From positions 27,352,839 through 27,416,838 of the forward strand of contig CM031879.1 of NCBI GenBank assembly GCA_018697195.1: a stretch of 64,000 nucleotides of DNA. Direction: 5' to 3'. The stretch comes from Certhia americana (lineage: Eukaryota; Chordata; Aves; Passeriformes; Certhiidae). This document shows positions 1 through 13,000 of this stretch, piece after piece. Within the stretch, counting starts at the first letter, position 1. Each line of letters opens with the position of its first letter. The position numbers and the translations under genes are program-made. Below the pieces are notes generated by a model. That model saw nothing but the letters and a program-made list of their open reading frames with translations, ran no database searches and was not told where the DNA came from.

Positions 1-2049
1 CCTTCTGCATTTGCCTTTTCTGCATCCACGGTGATGATTTCCATCAGCCTTTAAGTTCAGTATGGTTGCGCTGCCCTGAAGCTGTTGATCAGAGAGCCTC
101 AGATCTCTCCTTTCTGGCAGCACCCATAGATGTCAATCACCACTGATGGCGACAAGAGGAGGAAAAGTCCATTTTCTGCTAAATGAAAGTACTTCTTAAT
201 ATTGCACAATAGATTGCAATCCATGATTTCAGAGCCTATATGTGCAACACCTCAGAGCAATAGCCTCAGCTGTGCACTCCTGCTTGGTTGCTTTGTGTGG
301 GATCAGAAATGCAGCAGCTTAAGCTTCAGACTGAATGGATAATAAGCAGTTAAATACCTGGTTTGCCATTACTGATTCCTCTGCCAGCTGCATTGAACAG
401 GTTTAATTCTGTATTACTCAGTAGAATTACATATGCATAAAATGAATATCTGTGGTTCGGAAATCAATTCCCTGGTCTTTCAAAAATCTTCCTAATCAGG
501 TACACATTTCTCACATTATTCTAAATTTCTTTAGCCACTCCATGGAAATGAGGCTAAAGCTGACATTTCAAATTTTATTAGTATCTAAGAAAAAAAGTCT
601 TACAGTTTTCATAATCAAGAACTGTTTAATACCAATCTAGGTGAAACAGTTAATTATGCACAAGCTATTTTTAAAAAGTGTTATGCTTCAGCTCTCCTTA
701 AATAGTTCTTTCACTGTAAAATTCATGCATAAATTCTGCATGTCTTTATGGTAATAATTTTATTTTCCCACTCAACTATGGGAAAATGTATTTTTCTGCT
801 GTGGCATCCATTTTCCCCTCCCCTTTTGTAGCATTTTCAAATAAAAATAACAGTGCAATCAGTGGATCTTTAGAAAACACACAAAGGACTAAAACAAACA
901 CATCAATGAATTGTCAGCCTGTTGGTCTATTTCCTGCTCCACATGATATATTTAGCACTCATCAAGCTTTCAAAAGTTAATTGGAAGTCTTAAGTGTTTC
1001 CCTTATTTCACATTTCATTCTCCTGATGCAATGAGAAACTAACACTGAGAAACAGAAACTATACTTGTCTTAGCACAATGGATAATACATATGCACAGAT
1101 CTAAGTAGGTGAACCCTCAATCTCAATCTATTTAAAATAGGTTTTCTTTTAATGTAATTGTAAACTAAAAGCTGAACATGTATAAACACATTCAATACAT
1201 GAAGTGGCAGTTCTGTGAGTTGAAGATTATTGACTCCCTTTTAGCTGTTGGTGGCATTCAGACCTGGAGCTGTTGGTATTGGATCCTTAAGTTATTAAAG
1301 GTCACTGATATAAGGTTCTATAAGGGCTGTGCATCAAAGGAGATGTATCAGATCCCATTAGCCAGGTACACAACACTGGAGCCTGAAGCGGCTCAATGGC
1401 CTTGAGCGTGACTTAAACTTGGGAGGTGCTAGACCCCTGCATTCCTATAGAACCCCATTCTCCAATTCCTGACCTCTCCCTTGCTCTTCCAGCACTTCCC
1501 CTTTTCTTCCAGCACTCCTTGCTAGCTCTTCTGACATGAGGCAGCTTCTTCCTTCACCTTCAGAGAGCTGGAGGCCCACAGGAAAGGTAGTGGGAACATA
1601 ATGGAGAGTTTCCTTGTATGTGGTTTTAGTCAACAGGTGACACATCCTTGTGTGCCAGAGGAATAGATTCTGTTTTTCACCCCATGATGGAGCACACTAA
1701 ACAGACAGAAATTGTTTGGGATAGGCAGGCATCAGCCTCTAACACGTGACCTGTTGTCAGAGGTGAACTGACAACTTTCACGATTTTATACTTTAAACCA
1801 AGTTTGGGCAAACTTTAAAAGGAATGACTAAGGCAGAGTTTTAATGGCAAGATCCTATAAACACAACCCAACACATATTTCAGAGCCCTGACCCAAAACA
1901 GTAAGACACTGGAACCCCTCTGATAAATAATGGTATTTTTAACTTGGGAAAAATAACATTCTCACCTTAATGTCATTCTGAAAAATAGGCGAACCCTTTC
2001 AACCTAAAATTCAGCCTGTGGCAGATGTTTCTATGCTCTGTTCTAACGA
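1..2049. other. non-coding stretch, nothing supported
   Basis: AT-rich sequence with stops in all frames; the longest open frames are about 75 codons and resemble no family I know. There is a pyrimidine-rich patch near 1450-1560. I see no repeat family, RNA gene or convincing exon. Confidence 0.6.
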
Positions 2050-2161
2050 TACTCTTGGGCACATGGTGTGATCCTTGGGGATGTTGCTGTGCAGAACCAG
2101 GAGACAGACTCAATGTTCTTTGTGGGTCCCTTCCAACTCAGCTTATTCTGTGACTCTGTGA
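2050..2161 (+). mobile_element. CR1 LINE 3' end fragment
   Basis: About 110 bp that match the terminal part of an avian CR1. It has a TGTGATCCTTGGGGATG-type stretch, then GGGTCCCTTCCAACTCA, then a degenerate tail of two octamer-like units (ATTCTGTG, ACTCTGTG) ending near 2160. Only the 3' tip is present, so this is a severely 5'-truncated copy, as is usual for CR1. The start is approximate. There is no coding capacity. Confidence 0.85.
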
Positions 2162-2407
2162 ATTAAAGCTGACCAAATTATTAAAGCATCTTAACATTTT
2201 CAGAATTTGGACATTTTTAATTATAGCAATTTTTACTTAAATTCCTCATAGCCACATCTTCTGGACTTGGTTTTAGAATAACAACCATCCTGCCAAAAAT
2301 TCTTGATACAAAGAAGGAAAAAAGGGGCTCATAGAATAAACACAATAGTATTTCTCCAATAAGGGGCAGAGTTACTCCTCTTACAGTGTTTTCACCTTTT
2401 CTCCCAG

Positions 2408-2412
2408 CTGGT
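2408..2412. repeat. target-site duplication, left copy (CTGGT)
   Basis: Five bases directly before the LTR start. They are identical to 3109-3113 directly after its end. Confidence 0.8.
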
Positions 2413-3108
2413 TGTCGTGGTTTAAATGACAGGTGTCTGCCAAGGAAGGCAGGAACCTCCCTTGGAATGCCCCCTCCCTCCAAATTACTATAACTTTGAA
2501 TTTAAGGGGCTCTCAGGCAAAGATATGGGAATAACAGTTCTTCATTAGGGGAACTAAAATAAACAATAAAACAAAAACACATGCAGTAAGACAAAAAAAT
2601 AAACAAACAAAACTCACTGACAGAGTCAGGATCCAACCTGACACTCTGTGGGTCAGGCTGTTGGTGGCAGTCCCATTCAATGGTGGCTGCAGTCCCAGTG
2701 GCAGATGTGGCTCTGTTGAAGTGATGCTCCTGTAGAAAGAGTGGAGTTTTTCACTGAACGTCCAGTGGTGATAGATGGGCCTGGTCTTCCTCTGGGAATC
2801 AAGTGGAAAAGGCTGCCTTGGTGTTCCAACTCCCAGATTTTTATCTAGGTAGGAATACTTGTCTCCTCCCCCTGGCTGGAGCATTTCGCAGTGGGAAGAT
2901 GGAATTCTATCAGTGAGACTCAATGGCCCATTAGCAGAAGATCTCTCCCTGGAGGGAGGCTGGGTTGTGGAAGAGATAAGAAAACTGCCCCAGCAGGTTT
3001 TTGAGAGTTGGCCATTGACAGACAATTACACCACCCCTCCACCCCAGTTTGATCAGATGGTGATAGAATACACAGTTTTGGTTACATTTTACACTGCAAC
3101 CCATGACA
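2413..3108 (-). mobile_element. solo ERV LTR, minus strand, 696 bp
   Basis: The element starts TGTCGTGG at 2413 and ends CCATGACA at 3108, giving the TG...CA termini of a retroviral LTR. It is flanked by a perfect 5-bp target duplication, CTGGT, at 2408-2412 and 3109-3113. The sequence resembles a songbird ERV LTR family that I recognise. On the minus strand the end reads TTAAACCACGACA, and a TATA-like ATAAAAA lies near 2840, consistent with an LTR promoter read leftward. A 5-bp duplication fits ERVL/class III or ERV1 rather than ERVK (6 bp). No internal gag-pol sequence is attached, so it is a solo LTR left by recombination. Open frames inside it (for example 2513-3025 on the minus strand) are incidental. 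Confidence 0.88.
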
Positions 3109-3113
3109 CTGGT
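3109..3113. repeat. target-site duplication, right copy (CTGGT)
   Basis: Five bases directly after the LTR end CCATGACA. They are identical to 2408-2412. Confidence 0.8.
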
Positions 3114-6100
3114 CTTCCTCTGGCAAGCTAATTCAAAGTACCTACCTGTTACCCCAAGACACCACCTAAAGTATCATTCAGCTACTGAGTTACACCTGAT
3201 TGCTGTGCTACTTCTTGATACTCTGTGGTTAACCCACCACAGCCATACCCAATATCCAGGAAAACAAGAATTGCTTGAGGAAGCTTAGAAAATTTCAAAT
3301 AGTAATTTTTTAGGTTGCTGAGAGTTTAAAACTGCCTAATCCTGCAGAAGATTCTCCACTTTATTCTTGGAAGACAGTACACAAAAGGGAGTATTAAAAT
3401 TAGATGTCATCTGAACATTACAAATTACATTGGTCTTAAATATTTGTCAGGTAACAATGGTGACTTAGTTGTCAGCTTGCAAGACACCAGCATGGTTGAA
3501 AGCTAAAAGCAGGAACAATCTGTAAGCAGCACGTGAATTTTTCAAGAATGGTGCACTGTATGTGTCCTTCCCAAGCAGATGGGTGAGAGGTTTACTTCTT
3601 CATCAGAGAGCACCAGCAGAGACAGCAGTGCCAAAACCAGTTCAGCTTTACTATAAAATCTTTCCAGAAATGCTTGAATGAGACTGAGTTTGCACAAAAC
3701 TATTGGTGAGTTATCTGTCTGTAGTTTCTAGTTACTAAATGTGTTTAGCCACACTTCTTTTTTTCAAGTTTTACTTAACAGAGTTCAAGAACAGCAGAGT
3801 GTTTTGTTCCCCTATGAATTCCTGCACTGATATTATTTTCACACTTTGTCATTTTGAAAAAGTAGTGCACAGCGGCTACCACTTGCTTTAAATTTTTTCA
3901 TCTGTCAGAGAGTCTTTGACAATGTGAACAGAGACACTATGTGACACATACTAGAAACTTACAGATTACTGTTCAAAGGTGCCTGGATTTTGACGGACTT
4001 TTGGCAGGGAGGAAAACATGCATTCCCCTTTCCTTCTATTGCCTCTATTTCCTCCCCACTGTGCTGATAGCTCCATTTCTGCTGCTGCTAGCTAGAACTG
4101 ATCCTCACACCTGCAGTGAGTAGTAGGACAGTGGTGCTGCTGCTAATGATAGTCATTGCCTGAGAACTGCAAAAGTGCTTTGGAGAGAATCACTGAGAAC
4201 AAGCATGTTACACAACCTGCCAGCCAAAAGGCCAGTATCTCTGGAGGTCAGCACTCAAGTCTGCATGATCTGGGTAACCCCAGATAACTCTACTGGTAAA
4301 TTCTTTACAGACAGGTATTCTTCCCAAGTCTTGTTATTTTATCTCAAGGACAATGAACTGAAATGGTAAACTATGTTGTTAAAATGCTAAACTGTGCTGT
4401 TCAAGGCCAGTATCACTGGCATTAGTGTGAAAATCAGTATCCTTAGCGGCAATATACGAAAAAGTGCAATTTTAGCTACGGGAGAACAACACATCCACCC
4501 AAGGATGACAAATATGTTTTTGGCATGAATGCAGGCTGCAGATAGTAAGACTGAAATGGCCCAAAATCTTGGAGTTTGTATTGTATTGCACACAGGCAAA
4601 GGAGCTTGCCCTAGCCAACTGGTGTTTTGATGACCCTGAAATCTACAGAAAGAGACACCAGTTTAGAAACACCTATCATGCCACAATTTTACTGGGGCAG
4701 CAACTTTGCGGGTCAATAGCTTCAAAGAGCTCTTGGGAATGTGTAGTGTGAGTTATGTAATAGTTTTATAGATTGAAATTACAAAACTTTCCTAAATTAT
4801 GCTAAATTCTGTGTTGCATTTTGTACACTGTCCCACATATATATTTCTTGTCATGTCAGATTCAGGATTACTAATTCTCAATAATATGCTGGCCCTCATA
4901 CTTACTCAACATGATGATAAATCTTTTCATAAAAACATACTCCTTTTGACATGGAGAAGGAACATGATTCTTCATGAAACTATCCATGTGACTAGCAGGG
5001 AAGGAAAACAATAAAGCAGATGTAACAGTTCTTCCTAATGAAAACTGAGCACCTAGAAATGGCACTTTGACTTTACTCCATCAGGAGTTCAATAATGCAG
5101 GTGTCAAAAAAATTCTCTTTGTGAAAAGAACCATTAAACAATTTTTAAAATGTGGAGTAGCGTTTCTTAAATGTGTATGCATTTTTTATGACTTCCAGCA
5201 TTTGGAGGAAGATGACAATATATTTTTGTTTTACCTGATCACCCGTTGGAACTTTAGGCTCAAAAATGAGATTGAGAGTTGATTAACTACAGCGTGATAT
5301 ATAGTACAAGCAATCAATTTGTTTTGAGAACAGAATGTTGTTTGCATTTTGGAAAGAGAAATTTTCCATGTGGTTGTTTCTGAATCACAAAAACTGCAAT
5401 CACTGATTTTAGGATATCAAGAAACAGCAATAATGATACATATTCATTCCATTTTGCAAGTTTATCTGAATCTCCTCCAGTATAATTGCTGATTGTATTG
5501 TCGTGCTAAACCATCAAAGTATACTCAATGTCTCATGGCAATAGTTTTAACATGTTACATCTTATTCTTCAGTTTTATATGTAAACAAACGTAACACTTT
5601 GATTTGGCACAAAAATTCCTCATCAACAGTTTCTTTCTTTTCTTTGTTGACTAGTGGGAATTACATTTACCATAAACTTCTATTGTGTTTGAAGATGAGA
5701 ATTACAGTGTTTGACTTATATACTATATTTGCTACAGTACAATATGAGGTCAATGTGTTGTGAGAAATAATATTGCTAGATAATTGTCAACATATAATTT
5801 TATTACTGAATATTAGCTTCTTTGCTCACATGTAATGTATGTGGTTTGAAAAATGTAAACTTTTTGCCAAGAACAGATATATGAACTGTGTTAAAAACTA
5901 AGCCAAGAGCTTAATAACTAGCATGAAAGTTCAAACTGATTTTTAAATAATTTTTACCCATATAATAAAAAATAAATTCTGCAGTTGTTTAGATAAGAAT
6001 GTCAACAAGTATCCACAAATCTTAGTCTTTTATATAAAAGAAATCAAATCTCCCTGAAGTATTTAAATGAATGTATAGCATGGAGCAATTGCTAAAGTAA

Positions 6101-8616
6101 GCAACTCGAAGGAGCAGCAAAAAGCAGAAGCCCTGTGTTACACAGTACATAGATTATTGAACACAAGTGATATGCAAGGGCAAAACATTTTTCTTCTGAC
6201 CACAAAGAAGGCAAAATAATACAATACATACTTAACAAGAACAAGTGAACGAGATCAAAGTTCCTTTTGTTAACATTTCTGGCAGATTCGGTATTTGGCA
6301 GCCATTGTGTCAGTGTTAAAACTAATCTGTGGGAGCAAGGAGGGATCACATTCATTTGGAAAGACCTCCCAACCTGAGAGCTGTTCAGGCTCCACCTTGC
6401 ACTAACAGGACGCTGCTCTGGTGGGCCTGGCATAGTTCCAGTTTGCTACATGAACCTCAGTCAGTTCAAACCGGGGCTGCCTATAAAGTTAATACAGTTA
6501 TTTACACTGAATGAGCAAGTATAAGCAGCAGCACAAAGTAAAGCGCTATCTTCTAAACACACCCTCAGAGAGTAGCAGAGAGACGTGGTGGAAAGGAAAG
6601 CAGGGGGACAGCTCAGGAGACCTCCACCCACAATCCACTCCAGAGTGGAGGACAAAGCAGGTTTTCCCTGCGTGTGGCATCTCCCTCTGAGCTTCTGCAG
6701 AAAGCATGACTGAGATCAGAGTTCATCTTTCTTAAGTATAACAGGCAGGTCAGCAGAAGTGTGTCTGCTCCCAGGTCTGTAAAATCAGGACAAAGATGCC
6801 TGAGAGCTTTGCTGTGTCCTCGCTTACTTTCTGCTGCTGTGACTGTGCCCCCTCCTCACCAGCAGTGTGATGGGAGGTTTGGTTTTACAGAACTGAGTGA
6901 TGAATCTAAAAATGTATAAACACATTTTCTGACCAGCTATCTGCACAATTCTTGTTCTGTGCCTGTCTTGGCTCTCTTTTCAGGTCTTTCCACCAGACGC
7001 CTCAGGCTCCCAGTGCCTCAGGTTCAGGGTCTGCAGATGTTGTCCTCTTGTGTGAATCACCTCTAAACATGCACTTCCTCTTTCACCTGATGAGTCACAG
7101 GGCTCAGACCTTTTCCTCATTGGTTAAATCACTATGTCTTGAAATCTTACATTCAAGATGCAATAACTTGTGGTTATCATGTGGGCTAAGAGCTCTGAGG
7201 TGGCCTCACCAAATGGCCAATAATGCCTGGTGGGGGTCCCACACCTTGGCCCTGGCTTGAACTTAGTGTCTCACTGGCTCTGGCTTTTCCATCATTCAGG
7301 CCTGCTTGGCTGAACTTCCTGTTGCTTTGGTGAAGAAACACCTTTGCTGAGCTAGAGTAAAATTATTTCATCCAGCATATGAAAATCTTCCTTAACAGGG
7401 CAACCAGCCAGTGTTCTTGCACAGCACTGGTCCCAGGCTTATCTTGGGTTTTCTGCTGAATAGAAATCCCTCATTTATATTTGCTCCTATGTTTTCCTCA
7501 TCTTTCATAAATACCCCAGGTGGTACAGACACAGCTCTTTCCTCCATGAGCACACACACAAACTTCTCCTCCCATATCATGTGTCCTTCTCTTTTGGATG
7601 TCAATTAAAACCAAAGGTTTTTCCCTCCTGAATCAGAGATCCCTACACTGTGAACAGGAAACTGGAGTCATGCTAGAAGAGAGGGCTTAAAAATCAGGAA
7701 GAGAAGCTCCTGTCCCTCCACAGATGAAGGGAACAGAGACTGCTTTCATTTCCCTGTGCTCAGAGTAACAACACCTGTGGGTGAATCCAGACTGTCCGTG
7801 ACATGACTGCCTGCCAGAGCCAAGAGGATGGTGAATATGATCCAGTATAAACAGGGAAGAGGGAAAGGAGGCTGACAGCTTTCAAAGAGGTGCTGCAAAG
7901 TGCCAGTGTGCAGAAGTAGGAGGAGGAGGGGTGAGGCAGCCAACGTGGCATGCAGCCGAGCAGTGCTGGGCTCCTAAAGCCAGCCTGCTCTGTGGCCATG
8001 CCAGGAGGGACGAGAGCTGAACACTGTGAGAATTGGTACAGGCTGCTGTGACCTGCCAGTGGCTATTTGCAGCCTGTTTGGACCATGCACTGCAAGGACA
8101 TATCCATTTTCCATGTGCCAGCCCTCCAGCCAGCTTCCCAGTGATCCGAGGGCAGGAAACAAGGAGCACTTTAAAGCCAAGCACAGACCTGCTGAGCCTA
8201 GAGACCTCACACCAATCCTGGCTACCTCATCCCTGTAATTCAAACCTCTGTAAATAGCTGTGTACGCTTGTTCCAAAAGTGAATTTTCAGGGGGTTTTAT
8301 TTTTTTTTTTCCCCTTTGTAGGTTTCCTTCACTCACCAGGTTAGGCTTCCATCAATGTTTCTGAGAGAAACACTACAATAGCTCCTTCAAGCCTGGGATG
8401 CCCGGAGCTGCTGAGGAAAGGAATCCTCAAGGTACAGTGGAGGAATAAAGGAAATAGGGGTCTTTGGGAAGAGCTGTTGAGGACTGTGGACCTTGGCAGA
8501 CAATTGCAGAAAGTGAGACTGGAACCAAGAGATGATACAATGGTTATTTGATATTTTGTATCAAATTGTTTGAAAGTATCAATTTCAGTACACAGCAAGC
8601 CTCAGACAGAGATTCT
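3114..8616. other. non-coding stretch with a GC-richer patch
   Basis: No gene or repeat family is recognised. A minus-strand open frame of 113 codons (6092-6433) has an ATG but no recognisable motif. A GC-richer patch at about 7750-8250 has several overlapping open frames on both strands (up to 120 codons), the pattern expected from fewer stops in GC-rich DNA rather than from a gene. A short T-run lies at about 8300-8310. Confidence 0.55.
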
Positions 8617-9815
8617 GAATCATAGAATCATAGACTATCCTGACTAGGAAGGGATCCACAAGGAGCAATGAAGTCCAGCTCCTGGCCCTGTGCAGGACAA
8701 CCCCAAGAGCCCAAGAGAAATTTTGAAAAGCTTCTTGAACTCTTGTCAGGTTTGGTGCTGTGGCCACTTCCCTGGGGTCCTGTTCCAGTGCTCAATCCCC
8801 CTTTGAGTGAAAAACCTTTTCCTAATGTTCAATCTAAGCCTCTCCTGACACAGCTTCATGCTGTTCCTTTGGTTTCTGTCACTGGTCACCACAGAGCAGA
8901 GATCAATGCCTGCCCCTCTACTTCCCCTTGAGAAGAAAGCTGTGGACTGCAATGAGGTCTCCCCTCAGGCTCCTTTTCTCCAGGCTGAACAGACCAAATG
9001 ACCTCAACTGCTCCTTGTATGACTTCCCTTCAAGGCCCTTCACCATCTTTGTAGTCCCCATTTTGGCTCTAATAGCCAAATTATTCTCAATAATTTGGCT
9101 ATTATACTCAATTTGAGTATTATACTCAATACTCTTCTTATATTATGGCACCCAATGCTGCCCCCAGAACTCAAGATGAGTTCTCAGAGCAGAGTGGGAC
9201 AATCCCCTCCCTTGCCCGGCTGGCCATGCTGTGCCTGATGCACCCCAGCCAGGGTTTGCCCTTCTGGCTGCCAGGGCACTGCTGACTCATGTTCAACTCT
9301 CCCTTTACCAGGTCTCCCAGGTCCCTCTTTGCAGCACTGCTTTCCAGCATCTCCTTCCCCAGCCTGTTCATTCAAGATTGTCTTGTCCCAGGTACAGAAT
9401 CCAGCACTTTCCCTTGTTGAACTTCATATGCTTGGTATAAAGCTTGGTATAAAGCCTGCCTTTGAAGGAGTCCACAATTCCTTGCAATTTATTATAATTG
9501 GCAAACTTACTCGGTTCTGTGTCTAAGTCATTTATGAAGGTGTTGGAGAAAACTGGTCCTAAAATGTAGCCCTGCAGAACCCCATTAGTAACTACCAGCT
9601 ATATGCCAGACAGTTTGTCTAGAAAATACTGTGAGAGACAGTGTCAAAACTTGACTGAAATCCAAAAAGATTACATCTCTTGGTCAACTAGGTGGGTAAC
9701 CTTGCTGTGAAATGAAACTAAGTTTGTCATGCAGGACTTTCCCCTCATGAGCCTGTGCTGGCCATGACCAGTGGAGAAAACTTTGCCAGTTGTCCCTCCA
9801 AGTGTTCTCCTTCCA
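8617..9815 (-). mobile_element. CR1 LINE, 3' 1.2 kb, minus strand
   Basis: Read on the plus strand the element opens with the reverse-complement CR1 tail (CATAGAATCATAG at about 8629) and continues through the CR1 3' untranslated region into the reverse-transcriptase frame. On the minus strand, residues like KSCMTNLVSFHSKVTHLVDQ (encoded near 9675-9755) match the CR1 RT block usually read as KSCLTNLISFYDKVTHLVD. The frame then breaks repeatedly, so the copy is dead. The 5' side is truncated; I place it near 9815 but this is uncertain by some tens of bases. An AT-rich inverted duplication at 9070-9130 is not part of the usual CR1 sequence. Confidence 0.88.
9070..9104. repeat. perfect inverted repeat inside CR1
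   Basis: Arms of 16 bp (9070-9085 and 9089-9104, core AATAGCCAAATTATT and its complement) are separated by 3 bases. A second small palindrome follows at once (ATACTCAA at 9104-9111, TTGAGTAT at 9113-9120). The block interrupts an otherwise recognisable CR1 3' region. Confidence 0.85.
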
Positions 9816-10037
9816 AGTCTCACAGGGAAGTGAGAGAGCCATACAGAGAATGGTGGCTGTAGCAGCTTTAGCAAGGCTCCATTTCCTTTCCTTCCTCCAT
9901 CTGCTTTCCCTGGTAGCTGGAAATACTGTGCAGGACATGTACCAAATGAGAGGGTCCTGTTGTGGCAGTCAGACTGTAGCATGTCAGTCCAGGATCTCCT
10001 TGAGAATGGGCGAGTGCCTGCTTGTCTGCCTGCTTGT

Positions 10038-10081
10038 CTCCTGCATCACCACCAGTAAAAGCTCAGGTGGTGATGCAGGAG
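10038..10081. repeat. perfect 16-bp hairpin, 12-nt loop
   Basis: CTCCTGCATCACCACC at 10038-10053 is exactly complementary to GGTGGTGATGCAGGAG at 10066-10081, with a 12-base loop between. Just upstream GCCTGCTTGTCT is repeated in tandem (about 10015-10039). No known RNA family is recognised. The flanks do not extend the pairing, so a long pre-miRNA stem is not evident. Confidence 0.8.
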
Positions 10082-13000
10082 GTCCTGTTCATGGCTGAGA
10101 TATCTATTGAGGATTCCTTACCTGCAGAAAACCAAGGGTATAAATAGCCCTAAACAGCAAAAGAAGAACAATGAATTTGTGATGTCTACACAATTTTCCT
10201 GCTGGATTCTTGCCATGGCTTTATCAGGCAAGAACTCTGGAAAGTTGAGGGAGATCAGCCAGAAATGTCAGCAGTAAAGCATTCATGATGAACCACAGAG
10301 GCCTTTAGCACAATAGAAATAGGAAAAATTCCCCTTGTTGACAAAGAGTAGGCTAAACTGAGACACTGGTCCATAGATGACTGTAAAAGAAATCTCAAGG
10401 AAAAGTACTCTGGCCCCTTCTCTGTGTGTAACAAATGAAAATAAAATAGGGCAAGGACCTTACAAGTGTCAAATCTCAACTCTTTCTCCATGTAATGACA
10501 CTCTCATGTCAGCCTTGGCAACCAAAAAACATACAGTGGGAATACTGCCTTTCATTTCCTGCTGTTAGACTTCATCGCTGTCACTGCCAAATCTGGAGCA
10601 TGGTCCTCTGCACCTGTTTCATTCCTTTTATAGTTGCAGCACTGAAAAGAAGCCAGTCCCTTTGGGGGGATAACTCACAGTTATCACCAGAAAAAAAGGA
10701 AAGGAAAAAGGTGAAAATGAATCCTTGTTGCTAAGCATCATCAAACAAGCATTCTGAGAATAATCCTGCATACATGTAGTCTCAAATGGTCAGCTGAGGT
10801 ATTCCCAGCAGGCTTAGTTACGTTACACATGGAGAGAATGTATAATTTACTTTTAAAATGTCAGAATCCCTGGTGATTAGCAGATGTGATCTGCTGCAGT
10901 ACTTTGCTGCCACAGGACATTGGGACAGTTAAACTCAGTGACTATTCAGAGGCATGAATATGTAAAATGTCATGGAGATGATTCAGTGTTTTCAACAGTG
11001 TGCTAAACTTGGTGATAGCATTCCTTTTTTCTGTTCCACAGAGAAGATGGCACATGATATGCACGGATGACTAAGGGGAAAATCATTAAACTGGTCCTCT
11101 TAATACATGGAAGAACTACAGACCTGCCTCTTGGTTAGTGTGGGACTGCTGCTGAGGTTTACAGTGTGGAGCACCTGCTTAGGCCATGGTCAGTTAGTCT
11201 TTACCGTAGAGGACAAAGATACTGGGTCTTCATATTTGAATTGTGTCCTTTGGGATTGCTTTCCTGGTGTGTGAATATCCAATTCAGAAGAGACCAAGTC
11301 CTCATAAGCCAGTCTCATGCTGGGGCTACATAGAATCTGAATTATACTGCCAATATGGCTTACTGCCCATCTGGTGAGTTGTGGCTGCACAGACCTCTCT
11401 GAGACCTTGCTGAGACCTCTGAGCCCAGCTTATAGTGAGGGTTTGTCAAAGAGGTTGTCACCAGGGTTGCATTCAGATACATTTAACCCTCAAGGAGGGA
11501 GGTTGCCCTTAAAAAAACACCAGAATATAATTTTACTTCAAAGTGATGCTGCATAAAATCAAGCATAAAATAAGCTCTGTGCTTCAACCTTTTGATGTAC
11601 ATAGAAGAGTTAAAATATTACATGGAAATTTAATAACCCTGACAATGCTTTTCTGACCTGGATGGAAGGGATGAAATGCTTGAATTTTGAAGGACCAGCT
11701 TCTCTAGGATTTTGCAGTTGATTTCAACTAGCTCCACAGACTGTCACAAATATGATGTTCAGGAAACCCTTCATGCTTCTTCTTCGTCAAATTGACTGCT
11801 GGAACCTCTGCTCCTGTTCCCATGGTTCCGAAAACTGATCTTTTGGCATATTTAGTCTCTGCTCTAGAACCGCAGTGTACTCTCAGCTTAGTTTAAGTAT
11901 GCTGAGTTTCTCTCATTTTTTTCAGCCAGAGAAATAGGTTTTGGTTGTCTCAGCAAAATGTCCTGCTGCTGAAAATTGCCACTGGAAGTTTCTTCTCAAT
12001 ACCTCAACTGAGCAAATAGTCTACACGGTAGATGCTCTGTCTTATTCAATCCCTAGATGCGTTTCACTGCTCTTACAAAAAAATGTCGTCTTGAATAAGA
12101 CTGTAAATGGGCTTTTTCTGCTTAACATCAGTTTTCTCATTTCCAATGTTTATTGAAGACTGGAATGGTGAGTCATAGGCATCTGCTACTGATGGGCAGC
12201 AGGTGATTTCTCAGAGTAAGCTGAGGCAATAGAAGCTGATGGTTTGCTGGATGATACAGATGGTCCTGCTGTGAAGAACAAGGTGAAAACTATTGGATGA
12301 ATGATAAGTATCTTGAAAGAAGTATAGAGAAAATAGTTTTGGTTGAGGAAGTTTGACATATTATAGGGGTAGAAGGCTTTAAAATCCTCTTTGGTACTCA
12401 TGTTTGAAAGCATTTCATGCAGTCAACAGTGGTGTGACAGGAGAGTCAAACTAAGTAGACAGAAACAGTGTTCAGGAGAGAATTATAAATAACAAAATAG
12501 TCTGACTTGTGAATTCAAGCAAAGACTATTTTATTTGTCCACATCAGAACCTGGAATATTCCTGGAGAGGAAAGAATAAATCTGGCAAATCCAATTAGGA
12601 ACAGGAAACATAATTTGAAATGAAGATGAATTTTGGAAGTGATTTAGCTGCTAATAATCAATACCAATTACAGTGCAATTGAAAAAGATAGAAGAGAAGG
12701 AATTCACATAACTTGCATTCACCTCATTTGCGCTCCTGCCTTAAAAGAGAATTTGCTAGCAGCACTTCTACTGTCCTTAGCAGGCCTTCATACAAGGGCT
12801 ATGGTACCCAGTTTATTTACACATAATAGCTCTAAAAACATTGTTAACTGTTGTCAAGGGGAGCTTGTGGTGCTCAGTATCTCTACATATCAATCAAGCT
12901 CAAGTTGGTAGGTGCTTATGATTTTCAAGCCTGCAGTAAGGCTCCCAACTCAGGCAAATCAATGCAGCCAGCCTCTGTGATTTTAAGTCTGACTCGCATG

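Noticed and set aside
2513..3025. 170-codon minus-strand open frame.
   Set aside because: It is entirely inside the LTR at 2413-3108 and crosses its promoter-like box.
4387..4751. Overlapping short frames on both strands with somewhat protein-like composition, and a small U6-like string (CAAGGATGACA).
   Set aside because: The U6 resemblance covers only about 11 bases, and the frames lack ATG starts or a family match.
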